A stretch of 64,000 nt of DNA from Limosilactobacillus pontis (GTDB lineage: Bacteria > Bacillota > Bacilli > Lactobacillales > Lactobacillaceae), in assembly GCF_002940945.1 (NCBI RefSeq), contig NZ_PNFV01000001.1, positions 248,001-312,000 on the forward strand, read 5' to 3'. Below the pieces are notes generated by a model. That model saw nothing but the letters and a program-made list of their open reading frames with translations. It was not told the origin of the DNA and did not search any database. Positions 53,694 through 63,727 of the stretch are shown one piece after another; the stretch's first letter is position 1, and every line of letters starts with the position of its first letter. Both the position numbers and the translations under genes were made by a program.

Positions 53694-54423
53694 GATGACC
53701 ATCCCTTGCTAAATGGAGATAGATCTCATCCAATGATTCGTTTGGCCGATCACCGAGCTTACGTAACTCATCAAGAGTACCGCGGGCCCGGACCCTTCCG
53801 TCAGCCAGCAGAACGAAACGGTCACAGTAACGCTGAGCGGTATCAAGAACGTGGGTCGACATCAAAACCGCCACCCCATTCTCCTTCTTACGTTCAATCA
53901 GGTTTAACAGGTCATGCACAGCCAGTGGATCCAGGCCATAGAAGGGCTCGTCGACAATCAGAAGCTTGGCGTTAGTCATGAAGGCGCAGCAAATCATCAC
54001 CTTCTGCTTCATCCCCTTGGAGAAGTTAGCCGGAAACCAGTCCAGTTTGTTATCAAGTCGAAAAGTCTTCAGAAGCCGGTGAGCTCGCTGCCATGCCTGG
54101 TCATGATCTAAACCATAAGCATCCATCGTCAACTCCAGATGTTCCTTTAGTGTCAGTTCATCATAGAGGATCGGCGTCTCGGGAACATAGGCGATCTGTT
54201 GCTTGTACTTCTCCGGCTCATCCTGGATGCTGAGCCCGTTCAGCGTAATCTTCCCGGAAAACGGTCGCAGAATGCCGATCACGTGATTGAGCGTTGTTGA
54301 CTTACCGGCCCCGTTCAGCCCAATCAGCCCGACAAGTTCACCGGGTTGGACATCCAAACTGACGTCCTTCAGCACAGGGAGCTGGGAGTAGCCCCCAACC
54401 AGGTTCTTAATCTCAAGTGCCAT
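53686..54423 (-). CDS. ecsA: ABC transporter ATP-binding protein EcsA
   Basis: A 245-residue ATPase with Walker A GLNGAGKST, the Q-loop, a signature-like region FSKGMKQKVMIC and Walker B LLIVDEPFYGLD. The ecsA-ecsB order, with hit divergent, is the conserved Firmicute arrangement. Confidence 0.95.
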   Translation of the reverse strand: MALEIKNLVGGYSQLPVLKDVSLDVQPGELVGLIGLNGAGKSTTLNHVIGILRPFSGKITLNGLSIQDEPEKYKQQIAYVPETPILYDELTLKEHLELTMDAYGLDHDQAWQRAHRLLKTFRLDNKLDWFPANFSKGMKQKVMICCAFMTNAKLLIVDEPFYGLDPLAVHDLLNLIERKKENGVAVLMSTHVLDTAQRYCDRFVLLADGRVRARGTLDELRKLGDRPNESLDEIYLHLARDGHHE

Positions 54424-54563
54424 TATTGTCGCGATCCCTTCTTTTTTATATTAAAATTTCTTCAGCATTTAATTATAACATACCAGATTATCCTCTCCGC
54501 AGTGAAGAAAGACGTATTTTAAGTTATACTAGGAGATAGTAAACCAAAAGGAGGGTGTACATC

Positions 54564-54998
54564 ATGACCGATTGTATCTTTTGTAAAATTATTGCTGGTG
54601 AAATTCCAAGCTACACCGTCTACGAAGACGACGTAGTCAAGGCTTTCCTAGACATCTCGCAGGGCACCCCGGGTCATACCCTGGTTGTTCCTAAGAAGCA
54701 CGTTCCTGACCTCTTTGCCTACGATCAGGACCTCGCTAGCGCCGTCTTCTCCCGACTACCAAAAATTGCCCGGGCAATCAAGGAGTCTAATCCGGCCATC
54801 AAGGGGATGAACGTGGTCAACAACAACGGCAAGGTGGCCTACCAGTCCGTCTTCCACTCCCACATTCACCTTATCCCACGTTACACTGATAACGATGACT
54901 TCAAGATGATCTTCAAGGATAACTCCGGCAACTACAATGACGAAAAGTACCGGCAGATCCAACAGGCCATCAAGGACCAAATGGAAGATGAACAATAA
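54564..54998 (+). CDS. hit: HIT-family nucleotide hydrolase
   Basis: A 144-residue histidine-triad hydrolase acting on nucleoside phosphoramidates or Ap4A-like dinucleotides. The triad HSHIHLIPR is intact, and DCIFCKI carries the N-terminal zinc-type cysteines. AAGGAGGG lies before the ATG at 54564. Divergent from ecsAB. Confidence 0.94.
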   Translation: MTDCIFCKIIAGEIPSYTVYEDDVVKAFLDISQGTPGHTLVVPKKHVPDLFAYDQDLASAVFSRLPKIARAIKESNPAIKGMNVVNNNGKVAYQSVFHSHIHLIPRYTDNDDFKMIFKDNSGNYNDEKYRQIQQAIKDQMEDEQ

Positions 54999-55216
54999 TG
55001 CTGAATGAAATCAGAGAAATGATCACGATGGTCAAGAAAATCCAGAGCCAGTTCACCACGCTGCAGGGCAATATCCAGCAGCTACAGCAGGCGTTAAACG
55101 GAGTTGACCACTTCATCGAAGGGGTCAACAAAGACGTCGCCAAGTGGCAATTCAAAAATGCCCCCCGTCTGGCGCGGATTCAAAAGATCATGACACGCTT
55201 AGACGAACGTAAATAA
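54998..55216 (+). CDS. Small helical hypothetical protein
   Basis: A 72-residue, mostly helical protein with a heptad-rich segment (residues about 15-40) and a basic C-terminus. Its ATG shares a base with the hit stop codon (TAATG), so it is translationally coupled. It is followed by a strong terminator. I do not recognise the family. Confidence 0.75.
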   Translation: MLNEIREMITMVKKIQSQFTTLQGNIQQLQQALNGVDHFIEGVNKDVAKWQFKNAPRLARIQKIMTRLDERK

Positions 55217-55260
55217 AAAATTGCCAAGCACCGTTTTACACGGGCTTGGCAATTTTTATT
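55215..55260. terminator. Bidirectional terminator between the small gene and prsA
   Basis: AAAATTGCCAAGC pairs with GCTTGGCAATTTT, with T-tract on the plus strand and A/T on the other. Confidence 0.9.
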
Positions 55261-55266
55261 TAGCAT

Positions 55267-56214
55267 TTATTTACTGGAGTCGGACGCCGTAGTTGGGTTG
55301 GTCTTTCCCAGGTTACCATTAGTGGTACTGTTGGAGTTAAGGTAGTCATCCAGGATGTTCTTCTCGTCGTTATCCTTGATAGAGACATTCCCCTTCTTCA
55401 GGACGTTGGCAACCACCTTGTGGAGGAAGGCACTGTTGTTCATGTTTTTCTGGACAATCTGGTTCCGCAGGTCGCTGATGTGCTGACTCTTCTTCCCCTT
55501 GGCTGGGTGTTCAATCATGTAGATAACCTGGTAGCCATCATCTGTCTTGACCGGTGTCTTGGTGTATTCACCGGTCTTCAGATTGAAGGCAGCCTTCTTG
55601 TATGCGGAGTCAAGCTGGGAGTCAGTGTTGTCAAAGGCTGGCACCTTTCCACCCTGGTCCTTGTTGGAACTGTCAGTTGACTTGGACTTAGCCAGCTTCT
55701 TAAAGGTCTTGTAGGCGTTATCGGAATCATTCAGCTGACTGATAATGTCCTCAGCCTCAGACTTGCTGCCAACCAGGATTTCTGCAGTCTGAACCTTTGG
55801 CTGGTACTTCTTCCACTGCTTGTTAATCTGCTTATTGGTGATGTGGGAGTAATCACGTACGGCTGCCTGCAATAATAGGTTGGACCGGATCTGCTGCTTT
55901 AGGGTCTTCTCCGTCAGACCGTTCTGCTGAAGAACCGCACTGAACTGAGAGCCGTACTGCGACTTGTAGCTATTGTATTCAGCGTTGACCTGCTTATCGG
56001 AAACCTGCTTGCCGTATTCCTTCTGCAGAACCTTATCCAGAATCATCTGTTGAAGAACCTGCTTACCGTTGCTGGTGGCCTTCATACTGCTGTAGTATTC
56101 ACTCTCGGTAATCTTACCACCGCTGGTCGTGGCCACAGCTTTGTTACCACAAGCAGCAAGGGGCATCATCAGAGCAACCCCCGCAACAATCGCTAATAAT
56201 TTTTTGGATTTCAA
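55267..56214 (-). CDS. prsA: Foldase PrsA (parvulin lipoprotein)
   Basis: A 315-residue extracellular lipoprotein that helps fold secreted proteins. Lipobox LAAC with Cys22 follows the signal peptide. A central parvulin-type PPIase domain (about 130-240) is flanked by SurA-like helices. The C-terminus is Ser/Thr/Asn-rich. The start is TTG at 56214, with AAGGGA about 11 bases upstream. Confidence 0.93.
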   Translation of the reverse strand: MKSKKLLAIVAGVALMMPLAACGNKAVATTSGGKITESEYYSSMKATSNGKQVLQQMILDKVLQKEYGKQVSDKQVNAEYNSYKSQYGSQFSAVLQQNGLTEKTLKQQIRSNLLLQAAVRDYSHITNKQINKQWKKYQPKVQTAEILVGSKSEAEDIISQLNDSDNAYKTFKKLAKSKSTDSSNKDQGGKVPAFDNTDSQLDSAYKKAAFNLKTGEYTKTPVKTDDGYQVIYMIEHPAKGKKSQHISDLRNQIVQKNMNNSAFLHKVVANVLKKGNVSIKDNDEKNILDDYLNSNSTTNGNLGKTNPTTASDSSK

Positions 56215-56332
56215 AAAAACACATCCCTTAAATTAATTTTATTCGAAAACTTCACCAATCAAATATACCACACTTCCCCGCCCGGTCCAGTCTTGGTAAG
56301 GAAATGTTTACCGCTTCTTCATAATTTGTTCT

Positions 56333-56375
56333 AAAAAAGACCAGGCGGTGGTAACTGCCACCTACCTGGTCTTAA
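56333..56375 (-). terminator. Intrinsic terminator of the YheA-like gene
   Basis: AAGACCAGG pairs with CCTGGTCTT, with an inner GTGG/CCAC pairing and a T6 run on the minus strand. Confidence 0.88.
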
Positions 56376-56383
56376 TTGGTTAA

Positions 56384-56755
56384 TTACTTGTTTTCAGCGT
56401 CGTCTGGCATGATCTCACTGTAAAGGTTCTGCAACGGTTCCGTGATCGTCTTGTTGACTTGTTGCAGCATCTGGTCAACTTGACGTTCCTGGTTCATCAG
56501 GTCCTGAACGGCCTTTTTGCCACTGATTTCTTGGGCAATGGTCTGAATGGCCTTGATCTCGTCGTCGTTTGGCTTTTGACCCTGCATCTGCTTCTTTTGA
56601 GCTGCCACCTGCATCTGTTGGAACTTCTTGAATGAAGTGAAGGCGTCTTCGTCTGCCTTCAAGGCATCAAAGGCCTTCTTCAGATTTTGAAATTCCTGCG
56701 TTTTAACTAACTGCCGACTCATCTCGTTGGCCGTGTCGTAGATGTTTACAACCAT
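56384..56755 (-). CDS. YlbF/YheA-family protein
   Basis: A 123-residue helical protein of the YlbF/YheA (UPF0342) family, with the pattern MVVNIYDTANEMSRQLVKTQ and a long helical hairpin. Related proteins assist RNA-maturation or competence complexes in Bacillus; this copy's role is unknown. It follows PBP1A by about 65 bases. Confidence 0.9.
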   Translation of the reverse strand: MVVNIYDTANEMSRQLVKTQEFQNLKKAFDALKADEDAFTSFKKFQQMQVAAQKKQMQGQKPNDDEIKAIQTIAQEISGKKAVQDLMNQERQVDQMLQQVNKTITEPLQNLYSEIMPDDAENK

Positions 56756-56819
56756 AAATGATAATCCCCTTTGCTTTGTTATTGAATCTTTGTAAATTGT
56801 ATCATGTTTAGACTAGTAA

Positions 56820-58982
56820 TTAAAATAGCGATTTCACGCCGTTCCACCACTGGCTGGCCTTGTTGCCAAAATTATTGACTGACTGGTTAAACTGATTGAG
56901 CAGGTCACCATCGTTATCAAAAAGGGACTTCCAGCCGCCTCCCGACTTATTGGTGTTGCTTTGAGCCCGTTCTTGGGCATCCTTGACCGTAAATTTGGTC
57001 CCCGGAGTATTATTCAGGATTCCCGTCATCTCATTCTTGAACAGAACGTTGATATTACGGTCGGTAATATCAACCAGAGCGTGGCTAGCGTTGGTATCGT
57101 CATAGCCCTCCCAAGTGGCCACTACGACGTCCGGCGTATAACCGATCATCCACTTGTCACGGTCGTTATCCTCAGCGCCCTTGATACCGGAGTTAGTCGT
57201 CCCGGTCTTCCCAGCTAAGGTGTAGCCTGCTGGCTTGGCACTAGCCCCGGTTCCATGAGCATAAACCCCGATCATCATGCTGGTCATCTCTCGGGCCGTC
57301 TTGGCCGAAATAACGTGTTTAGTCTTGTTTCCCTTATTCTGGGCAATTACCCGACCCGAGGCATCCTCAATCTTGGTTATGTAGTGGGCACTTGGCATCT
57401 GACCATCATTGTCGAAGGTAGCGTAAGCCCGGGCCATCTGCTGGACAGAGACCCCCTTGGTCATTCCCCCGAGGGCTAGTGCCAGGTTCTTGTCTCCCTT
57501 CTCCACTGGCAAGTCAAATTTCTCGGCCATCGAGTAACCTTGGTTGACACCGATCTTGTTAAGCAGCCAGACCGCCGGAGCATTCAAACTCTCGTACAGG
57601 GCCTTGTACATCGGTACCGACCCACTGTAGGTATCATCATAATTCTTCGGCGTATAATGATTTGTTCCATAGGACTGCTTCTTGTCCTGGAGTGTTGAAT
57701 CATAGAAGTAGCCGTGTTCAAGGGCCGGTGTGTAGACAACAATCGGCTTGATGGTCGACCCTGGCTGACGCCGCATCTGGGTGGCCCGGTTGAAGCCACG
57801 GAAAACGTGCTTGCCCCGGCCGCCGACAACTGCAGTTACCCCACCGGTCTTCGGGTCCATCGCAATTGAGGCCGACTGAACCTTGGTGCCATCTGCGGTG
57901 TTAACCGGGAAGTTGTCGTCATCATCATAGGTTTGCTGCATTGAGCGCTGCTGATCCTGATCCAGGGTCGTGTAGACTTTGTAACCATTGTTCATGATAT
58001 CTTTTTCGGAGATTCCATACTTATTCTCTGCCTCGGCAATTACCGCATCGAAAAAGTACGGGTACTTGTAAGTATCATTTGGCGCGTACCCATTGCTGGT
58101 GGCTAATGGTGTCTGCTTATACTGATTGGCCTGAGCTTGGGTTAGCTTACCATTCTCAACCATCAGCTGGAGGACCAGGTTACGCCGTTGCTTGGTAGCC
58201 GCCGGGTGGTCAATTGGATCATAGATTCCCGGTGAGGTCAGCATTCCGGCTAAGGTGGCAGCCTGGGGAACTGTTAGTTCGCTGGTATTCTCGTTAAAGT
58301 AGCGCTTGGCAGCGTCCTGAACCCCCCAAACTCCATGGCCAAAGTAGGCATTGTTGAGGTACATCGTCAGAATCTCGTTCTTGCTGTACTGATTCTCAAC
58401 CTCAATGGCAATAAAGATCTCCCGGGCTTTTCGTGAGAAGGTCTGCTGCTGGGTTAAGAAAGCGTTCTTGACCAGCTGCTGCGTAATGGTACTCCCCCCA
58501 CCAGAGATATAGTCACGGTGAAGGAGCTTGTTCTTGACTAGCAGGAAGCCTGCCCGACCGAGCCCCTTGATTGAGAAACCGTGTTCCTTATAAAAATTAC
58601 GGTCCTCAGTTGACAGCACAGCGTTGGGTACGTTCTTGGAGATCTGGTCCAATTTGACGTAGGTTCCCTTCTGTGCGTACAAGCTTCCAGCCGACTGCTT
58701 GTTGCGGTCATAAATCATTGTGGTCCGTTCTAGACGGTTCTTCAGGTTCTTGACGTCAGCGGTCTTAGCGACAAATGTCAAGTGAATACTCATGATTAGG
58801 AACAAGGCAAGGCAGATGGCAATAATCCACCGGGTCAGCTGGTAACGATACCAGAATCTGCCGATCCATTTTTTGACCCGCCGACCGCCCCGTTTGAGGA
58901 CGGCCCAGACACGGGTACCGGTGGCCTTCAACCACGCCATCACCTGTTCTTTGAAAGGTTTCTTCTGTGGTTCTCGCTTCAT
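56820..58982 (-). CDS. Class A penicillin-binding protein (PBP1A type)
   Basis: A bifunctional 720-residue peptidoglycan synthase. After a cytoplasmic basic segment and one membrane anchor (about 50-75), the GT51 glycosyltransferase carries EDRNFYKEHG and GGSTITQQLVKNAFL. The transpeptidase has SxxK in PGSTIKPIV, SxN in ESLNAP and KTG in AGKTGTTNSG. GAGG lies 7 bases before the ATG at 58982, preferred over 58988. Confidence 0.95.
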   Translation of the reverse strand: MKREPQKKPFKEQVMAWLKATGTRVWAVLKRGGRRVKKWIGRFWYRYQLTRWIIAICLALFLIMSIHLTFVAKTADVKNLKNRLERTTMIYDRNKQSAGSLYAQKGTYVKLDQISKNVPNAVLSTEDRNFYKEHGFSIKGLGRAGFLLVKNKLLHRDYISGGGSTITQQLVKNAFLTQQQTFSRKAREIFIAIEVENQYSKNEILTMYLNNAYFGHGVWGVQDAAKRYFNENTSELTVPQAATLAGMLTSPGIYDPIDHPAATKQRRNLVLQLMVENGKLTQAQANQYKQTPLATSNGYAPNDTYKYPYFFDAVIAEAENKYGISEKDIMNNGYKVYTTLDQDQQRSMQQTYDDDDNFPVNTADGTKVQSASIAMDPKTGGVTAVVGGRGKHVFRGFNRATQMRRQPGSTIKPIVVYTPALEHGYFYDSTLQDKKQSYGTNHYTPKNYDDTYSGSVPMYKALYESLNAPAVWLLNKIGVNQGYSMAEKFDLPVEKGDKNLALALGGMTKGVSVQQMARAYATFDNDGQMPSAHYITKIEDASGRVIAQNKGNKTKHVISAKTAREMTSMMIGVYAHGTGASAKPAGYTLAGKTGTTNSGIKGAEDNDRDKWMIGYTPDVVVATWEGYDDTNASHALVDITDRNINVLFKNEMTGILNNTPGTKFTVKDAQERAQSNTNKSGGGWKSLFDNDGDLLNQFNQSVNNFGNKASQWWNGVKSLF

Positions 58983-59243
58983 TCTCATTCCTCAGTTCAT
59001 TAATTGACTGTCTGTCATTTTAGCATATAACCGGGACCTGGCCACACTATTCCGTGGGCTTTTACCAAAGCTTACCATTCGGGGGTTAACATTCATCGTT
59101 GGCTAAACCCGAACATTATTGTCGCTTGATTCAATTAAAATTAATTTATGACTTAATTTTAGGCTATTAATGTGTTAAAATCTGACTATCAATCATCAAA
59201 TTTACCTTTCGAGTAATTTTCTAAGGGGAAGAGGAGAATTTAC

Positions 59244-59780
59244 ATGAACAATGATATCGAAGCGGTACTCTACAGCCAGGAACAAATTGATCGCCGCCTG
59301 GATGAGCTGGCCGCCGCGCTCACCAATAAGTATCACAACCAGAATCCACTGGTGGTTTCAGTCCTGACCGGAGCAATGATCTTCACCAGCGACATGCTCA
59401 AGCGGTTGAATTTCAGACTCAATGTTGATCTGGTTGATGTTTCCAGCTACGACGGGGCTAACTCCACCGGTCAAGTCAAGCTTCTCCAGGATCTCAAGTC
59501 CAACGTTGCCGGTCGGGACGTCATCATCATGGAGGATATCATTGACACTGGCCGTACACTCAAATATCTGGTTCAACTGTTAAAAGACCGGGGTGCCAAG
59601 AGCGTTGCTGTCTGCGCTCTTCTCGATAAACCAGCCCGGCGTGAAGTTGACATTGAGGGGGATTACGTGGGTTTTACTACGCCAAACGAGTTCTTGGTCG
59701 GCTATGGACTGGATTATAACAACCTCTACCGTAACCTTCCCTACGTTGGCATCCTGAAGCAGGCTGTCTACGCAAATTAA
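59244..59780 (+). CDS. hpt: Hypoxanthine phosphoribosyltransferase
   Basis: Salvages hypoxanthine and guanine using PRPP. The protein is 178 residues with the PRPP motif VIIMEDIIDTGRTL and the purine-binding KPARREVDIEGDYVGF segment. AAGAGGAG lies upstream of the ATG. It stands alone, divergent from PBP1A, convergent with argS. Confidence 0.96.
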   Translation: MNNDIEAVLYSQEQIDRRLDELAAALTNKYHNQNPLVVSVLTGAMIFTSDMLKRLNFRLNVDLVDVSSYDGANSTGQVKLLQDLKSNVAGRDVIIMEDIIDTGRTLKYLVQLLKDRGAKSVAVCALLDKPARREVDIEGDYVGFTTPNEFLVGYGLDYNNLYRNLPYVGILKQAVYAN

Positions 59781-59790
59781 GCTTAAAAGC

Positions 59791-59838
59791 AATAAGCGGG
59801 GCTAGTGAGAAAAACATCTCACTAGCCCCGCTTATTTG
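59791..59838. terminator. Very strong convergent terminator between hpt and argS
   Basis: A 20-bp perfect stem (59791-59810 with 59817-59836) around a 6-base loop, T-rich on both strands. Confidence 0.92.
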
Positions 59839-59852
59839 TCTGTACTAATAAA

Positions 59853-61553
59853 TTACATTTCGTCTGGCGCTTGAACATCCAACAGGTTCAGTGCAGACTT
59901 CAAGACGTTGCTGACAGCCTGAGTCAATGCTAACCGGGCCTGTTGACCCTCGTCCTCATCCAAAATCCGGGTGTGGGCATAGTACTGGTTAAACTTCTTA
60001 GCCAGTTCCAGAGCGTATTTGGCAACTACAGATGGGTCATAATTCAGTGCAGCCCGCTTGATAGCTTCACTGTATTGACCTAAGAAGCTGATCAGGTCCC
60101 ATGCTGAGTCGCCAACCTTGGTCAGATCAACGCCGCTGAAGTCACGAATACCGCCCTTCCGCAAGATACTCTCAGCACGAGCACGAGCATATTGAACGTA
60201 CGGACCGGTTTCCCCTTCGAACTTAACAACATCTTCCAGCTTAAAGTTAACTGCATTCCGCCGGTAGTTCTTCAGATCATGGAAGATAACGGCACCAACA
60301 CCGACCTGCTTAGCCACCTCATCGGCATTCTTCAGGTCTGGGTTCTTCTCGGCAATCTGCTTCCGAGCCAGGTCAATGGAATCGTTTAAGACGTCTTCCA
60401 ACGAAACAACGTTCCCTTTCCGCGTGGACATCTTCTTCCCGTTCAGGTTCATCAGTCCAAATGAGATGTGAGTGATCTGGTCCCACCAGTTAAAGCCCAT
60501 TTTCTTCAGGGCCATCCGTAATTGACGGAAGTAAGTCTCCTGGTCAGCCCCTACAACATAGAGAGACTTAGCGTGGCCATACATCCGCTTCCGGAAAAGG
60601 GCCGTAGCCAGGTCACGGGTAATGTAAGTAGTCGTCCCGTTGGACTTGATAATCAGCAGTGGTGGTAATTTGTACTTGTCGAGGTCAACAATCTGAGCTC
60701 CCCGACTCTCCTTGAGCAGTCCCTTGTCCTTCAGCAACTGGATCGGTTCATCCATCTTCTGAGCACTGAAAGCTTCACCATTAAAGGAATCAAAATGGAC
60801 ATTCAGCATATCGTAAACCCGTTGGAACCGTTGTAAAGACATCTCACGGAACCAGTGCCACAACTTCCAGGCTTCCTCGTCACCGTGTTCCAGTTTGGCA
60901 AACCATGCCCGACCGGCCTCAGTGTACTCAGGGTGCTCATCGGCTTCGGTGTTAATCCGGACGTAAAGCTTAACCAGGGTATCGATTGGGTCTTCTTTCA
61001 ACCCCTTTTGAACATCTGGTTCGTCGCCCCACATCTTGTAGGCAGCCATCATCTTTCCAAACTGGGTACCCCAGTCACCAAGGTAATCGATCCGGATTAG
61101 GTTATAGTTAACCTTCTCCATGATCCGGGCAACGGCTTCACCAATCATAGTTGAACGCAGGTGCCCCATTCCCATCGGCTTGGCGATGTTTGGTGATGAA
61201 TAATCGATCGTAACGTTGGCCTGGTGACCAAGGTCCAGGTCACCATAGTGTTCAGGATCACTTAAAATCTCCTTCAAGACATCGGCGCCAACTTCCTCCT
61301 TATCAAGGAAGAAATTGATGTATGGGCCAGCTACGACCACCTTATCGAAGCCCTGGTGGTCAACCTTTTCCACCAAGTCACTGGCGATCATCTGGGGAGC
61401 CTTGTGCAAGGTTTTAGCCAAGAAGAAGGTTGGGAAGGCATAGTCCCCGTTCTTAGCATCCTTAGGCCGTTCAATCTTATCTACGATGGCGGTAATATCC
61501 ATCTCTGGCAGCGCCTTTGAAAGCGCAGTGGCAACTTTTTGCTTTTCGTCCAT
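59853..61553 (-). CDS. argS: Arginyl-tRNA synthetase
   Basis: A class I synthetase of 566 residues. The HIGH-like motif is GMGHLRST, and KMSTRKG is the KMSKS equivalent. Arg-specific N-terminal domain (1-90) and C-terminal anticodon-binding DALR domain are present. AAGGAGG lies 6 bases before the ATG at 61553; the open frame continues into the leader and is not the real start. Confidence 0.97.
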   Translation of the reverse strand: MDEKQKVATALSKALPEMDITAIVDKIERPKDAKNGDYAFPTFFLAKTLHKAPQMIASDLVEKVDHQGFDKVVVAGPYINFFLDKEEVGADVLKEILSDPEHYGDLDLGHQANVTIDYSSPNIAKPMGMGHLRSTMIGEAVARIMEKVNYNLIRIDYLGDWGTQFGKMMAAYKMWGDEPDVQKGLKEDPIDTLVKLYVRINTEADEHPEYTEAGRAWFAKLEHGDEEAWKLWHWFREMSLQRFQRVYDMLNVHFDSFNGEAFSAQKMDEPIQLLKDKGLLKESRGAQIVDLDKYKLPPLLIIKSNGTTTYITRDLATALFRKRMYGHAKSLYVVGADQETYFRQLRMALKKMGFNWWDQITHISFGLMNLNGKKMSTRKGNVVSLEDVLNDSIDLARKQIAEKNPDLKNADEVAKQVGVGAVIFHDLKNYRRNAVNFKLEDVVKFEGETGPYVQYARARAESILRKGGIRDFSGVDLTKVGDSAWDLISFLGQYSEAIKRAALNYDPSVVAKYALELAKKFNQYYAHTRILDEDEGQQARLALTQAVSNVLKSALNLLDVQAPDEM

Positions 61554-61573
61554 AATATTCCTCCTTATAATTA

Positions 61574-61787
61574 AAAACGTCTCCAATAAGCTAATCAGGC
61601 TTACTAGAGACGAGGTTAATTCCCGCGGTACCACTCTAATTGAATTAGAATTCCACTCTTACTTATTAAACTATACCTACAAGGCACGCCTTCATAATCG
61701 ATGCATTTCCTAACTCACACCATCATAGGATCGCTGTAAAGCACCCGATTACTACTACTCCTTGATCATTGGCCTTAACACTGTTCC
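61574..61787 (-). promoter_or_regulatory. T-box leader of argS
   Basis: TGGTACCGCG at 61624-61633 (minus strand) is the T-box. It is followed by a terminator with CGTCTC/GGAGACG arms and a T-tract (about 61574-61612). A CGT triplet at 61686-61688, in GGCGTGCC, is a candidate Arg specifier codon. Confidence 0.9.
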
Positions 61788-61815
61788 ATTATAACAAAAT
61801 CTAATTCAATTACAA
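61788..61815 (-). promoter_or_regulatory. Promoter of the argS T-box
   Basis: TTGTAA (61810-61815), a 16-base spacer, and TATAAT (61788-61793), minus strand. Confidence 0.7.
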
Positions 61816-61894
61816 GGAAAATCGTTAACCGACCTGACCGCCACAATTATATGCTAAAATCAACGTATTAAGAAATGGTGAAAGGATGATGTGA

Positions 61895-62731
61895 ATGACA
61901 CAACAAAATATCCAAGCCCTGACTATTGCTGGTCATGATTCCGACGGCAGTGCCGGAATGCCGGCCGACCTCCACGCCTTCTTTGCCGATGGGGTCTACG
62001 GCCATGGTATTCTGACAGCCGCCGTTGCTGGCAACTCTTACGACATCACCGCGCAGCAGGTAATGCCCAAGGAGTTTATTGCCGAGCAATTTCACCAGCT
62101 GGCTCGAGACTTCACGATTGGCGCTGCTAAGACCGGAATGCTGGCCAACGACGATATAGTTAATGTCGTGGCAGATAATTATGATGCCCAAATCTTTGGG
62201 CCCCTGGTGGTTGATCCGGTCATTATTACCAAACATGGGGCGATGCTATTGAACCAATCAGCCTACGAACGCTTCCGAGAACGGATTATTCCCCTGGCTA
62301 CAGTAATCACCCCTAACTTCTTTGAAGCCCAGAAGCTGACTGAAATGACTATTAGTAACCGCCATGACCTGCTCACGGCCGCCCAACATCTCCATAAGTT
62401 AGGGGCTAAAAATGTTGTTATCAAGGGTGCCCATAGTGATACATCCCAAGATACTGTCGACGACCTGGTCCTTTTGGCTAACGGCGATCACTTCTGGATG
62501 TCCAAACCTTTCATTAAAACCAGCCGACTCAACGGCACCGGGGATACTTTTTCTGCCATCATCACCGCCGAGCTTGCCAAGGGACGGGATGTTGCTAGTG
62601 CTGTCCAACGGGCCAAGGATGCGGTTTATACCGCCATCGCTCATCCCCTGACGATTGGTCATCAGTTTGGTCCGATTAACCACTGGGCTGCTCAAGTTGA
62701 ATTAGGAAAGGAAGCTAATCACAATGCTTGA
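61895..62731 (+). CDS. ThiD/PdxK-type hydroxymethylpyrimidine or pyridoxine kinase
   Basis: A 278-residue PfkB/ribokinase-superfamily kinase. The pattern ALTIAGHDSDGSAGMPADLHAF is like ThiD, and the C-terminal GTGDTFSA carries the anion hole and catalytic Asp. ThiD acts on HMP and HMP-P in thiamine synthesis; related enzymes act on pyridoxal. Substrate cannot be settled. The frame overlaps ldh by 8 bases, so the two are translationally coupled. AAAGGA lies 8 bases before the ATG. Confidence 0.85.
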   Translation: MTQQNIQALTIAGHDSDGSAGMPADLHAFFADGVYGHGILTAAVAGNSYDITAQQVMPKEFIAEQFHQLARDFTIGAAKTGMLANDDIVNVVADNYDAQIFGPLVVDPVIITKHGAMLLNQSAYERFRERIIPLATVITPNFFEAQKLTEMTISNRHDLLTAAQHLHKLGAKNVVIKGAHSDTSQDTVDDLVLLANGDHFWMSKPFIKTSRLNGTGDTFSAIITAELAKGRDVASAVQRAKDAVYTAIAHPLTIGHQFGPINHWAAQVELGKEANHNA

Positions 62732-63662
62732 TGAATATACGCACAAAGTTGTTCTCGTCGGTGATGGGGCAGTCGGTTCAGCCTTTGCCTTCTCCCTGCT
62801 TCAATCGACCCACGAGATCGACGAATTGGTCATCGTCGACCGCGATCAGCAAAAGGCGATCGGCGACGCCAGCGACCTGGCCGATATCACTCCGCTAACC
62901 AGTCCTGTCCGAGTAATCGCCGGCAGTTATGCGGATGCTAACAATGCAGATGTGGTCGTGATTACGGCCGGAGTCGCCCGTAAACCCGGGGAGTCACGCC
63001 TGGATCTGGTCAATAAAAATGTTGCCATCTTAAAGTCAATCGTTGATCCGATCGTAACCGCAGGCTTCAAGGGAGTCTTCGTTATCTCTAGTAACCCAGT
63101 TGATATCCTGACAACCCTCACCCAGCGGATCAGTGGTTTCCCAAAAGAACGGGTCATCGGCACCGGGACCTCCTTAGACTCAATGCGGTTACGAATCCTG
63201 CTTAGTCATCGGTTCCACCTGTCGGTCAATGCCGTTGATGCCCAGATTCTGGGCGAACACGGCGATACCTCATTTGCTGCCTTCAACGAGATTACCATCA
63301 ATGGCAAACCACTCGCCGAACGAATCCAGCTCAGCGACCAAGATAAGGCACAGATAGAAGACGACGTCCACCGGGCTGGGGGTGAGATCATCACCAACAA
63401 GGGTGCTACCTTCTATGGAGTTGCCAAGTGCCTCGCCTATATCACCAGTGCCATCATTGAGAACCGAAATGTGGTCCTCCCAATCTCAGCACCACTGGAG
63501 GGTCAGTACGGAATCGAGGGCCTCTACCTTGGTTCGCCAGCAGTCATCAATAGCCAGGGAATCGGTCAGGTCATCGAATACCCGCTTACCGATGATGAAC
63601 AAGTTAAAATGGCGCACTCAGCTGATGCTATGAAGAGCGTACTCAATAGCATTCAACTCTAA
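62724..63662 (+). CDS. L-lactate/malate dehydrogenase-family protein with Arg at the specificity position
   Basis: A 312-residue NAD-dependent 2-hydroxyacid dehydrogenase of the LDH fold: GDGAVGSA dinucleotide motif near residue 13, catalytic His179 in LGEHGDTS, Asp152, substrate-binding Arg155 and Thr229. The substrate loop reads ITAGVARKPGESRLDL, with Arg86 where L-lactate dehydrogenases have Gln (Gln102 in the Bacillus numbering). Arg92 (Arg109) is present. Arg at that position favours oxaloacetate/malate. It may therefore be a malate dehydrogenase or another hydroxyacid dehydrogenase. Ends at a hairpin. Confidence 0.88.
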   Translation: MLDEYTHKVVLVGDGAVGSAFAFSLLQSTHEIDELVIVDRDQQKAIGDASDLADITPLTSPVRVIAGSYADANNADVVVITAGVARKPGESRLDLVNKNVAILKSIVDPIVTAGFKGVFVISSNPVDILTTLTQRISGFPKERVIGTGTSLDSMRLRILLSHRFHLSVNAVDAQILGEHGDTSFAAFNEITINGKPLAERIQLSDQDKAQIEDDVHRAGGEIITNKGATFYGVAKCLAYITSAIIENRNVVLPISAPLEGQYGIEGLYLGSPAVINSQGIGQVIEYPLTDDEQVKMAHSADAMKSVLNSIQL

Positions 63663-63683
63663 ACATTTAAATAAGCTAGTCAA

Positions 63684-63727
63684 AGCGGCTTGGCTGTGGA
63701 TCACTTCACGGTCAAGCCGCTAATTTT
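63684..63727 (+). terminator. Terminator-like hairpin after ldh
   Basis: AGCGGCTTG pairs with CAAGCCGCT, with an inner GTG/CAC, followed by TAATTTTA rather than a pure T-run. Confidence 0.65.
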
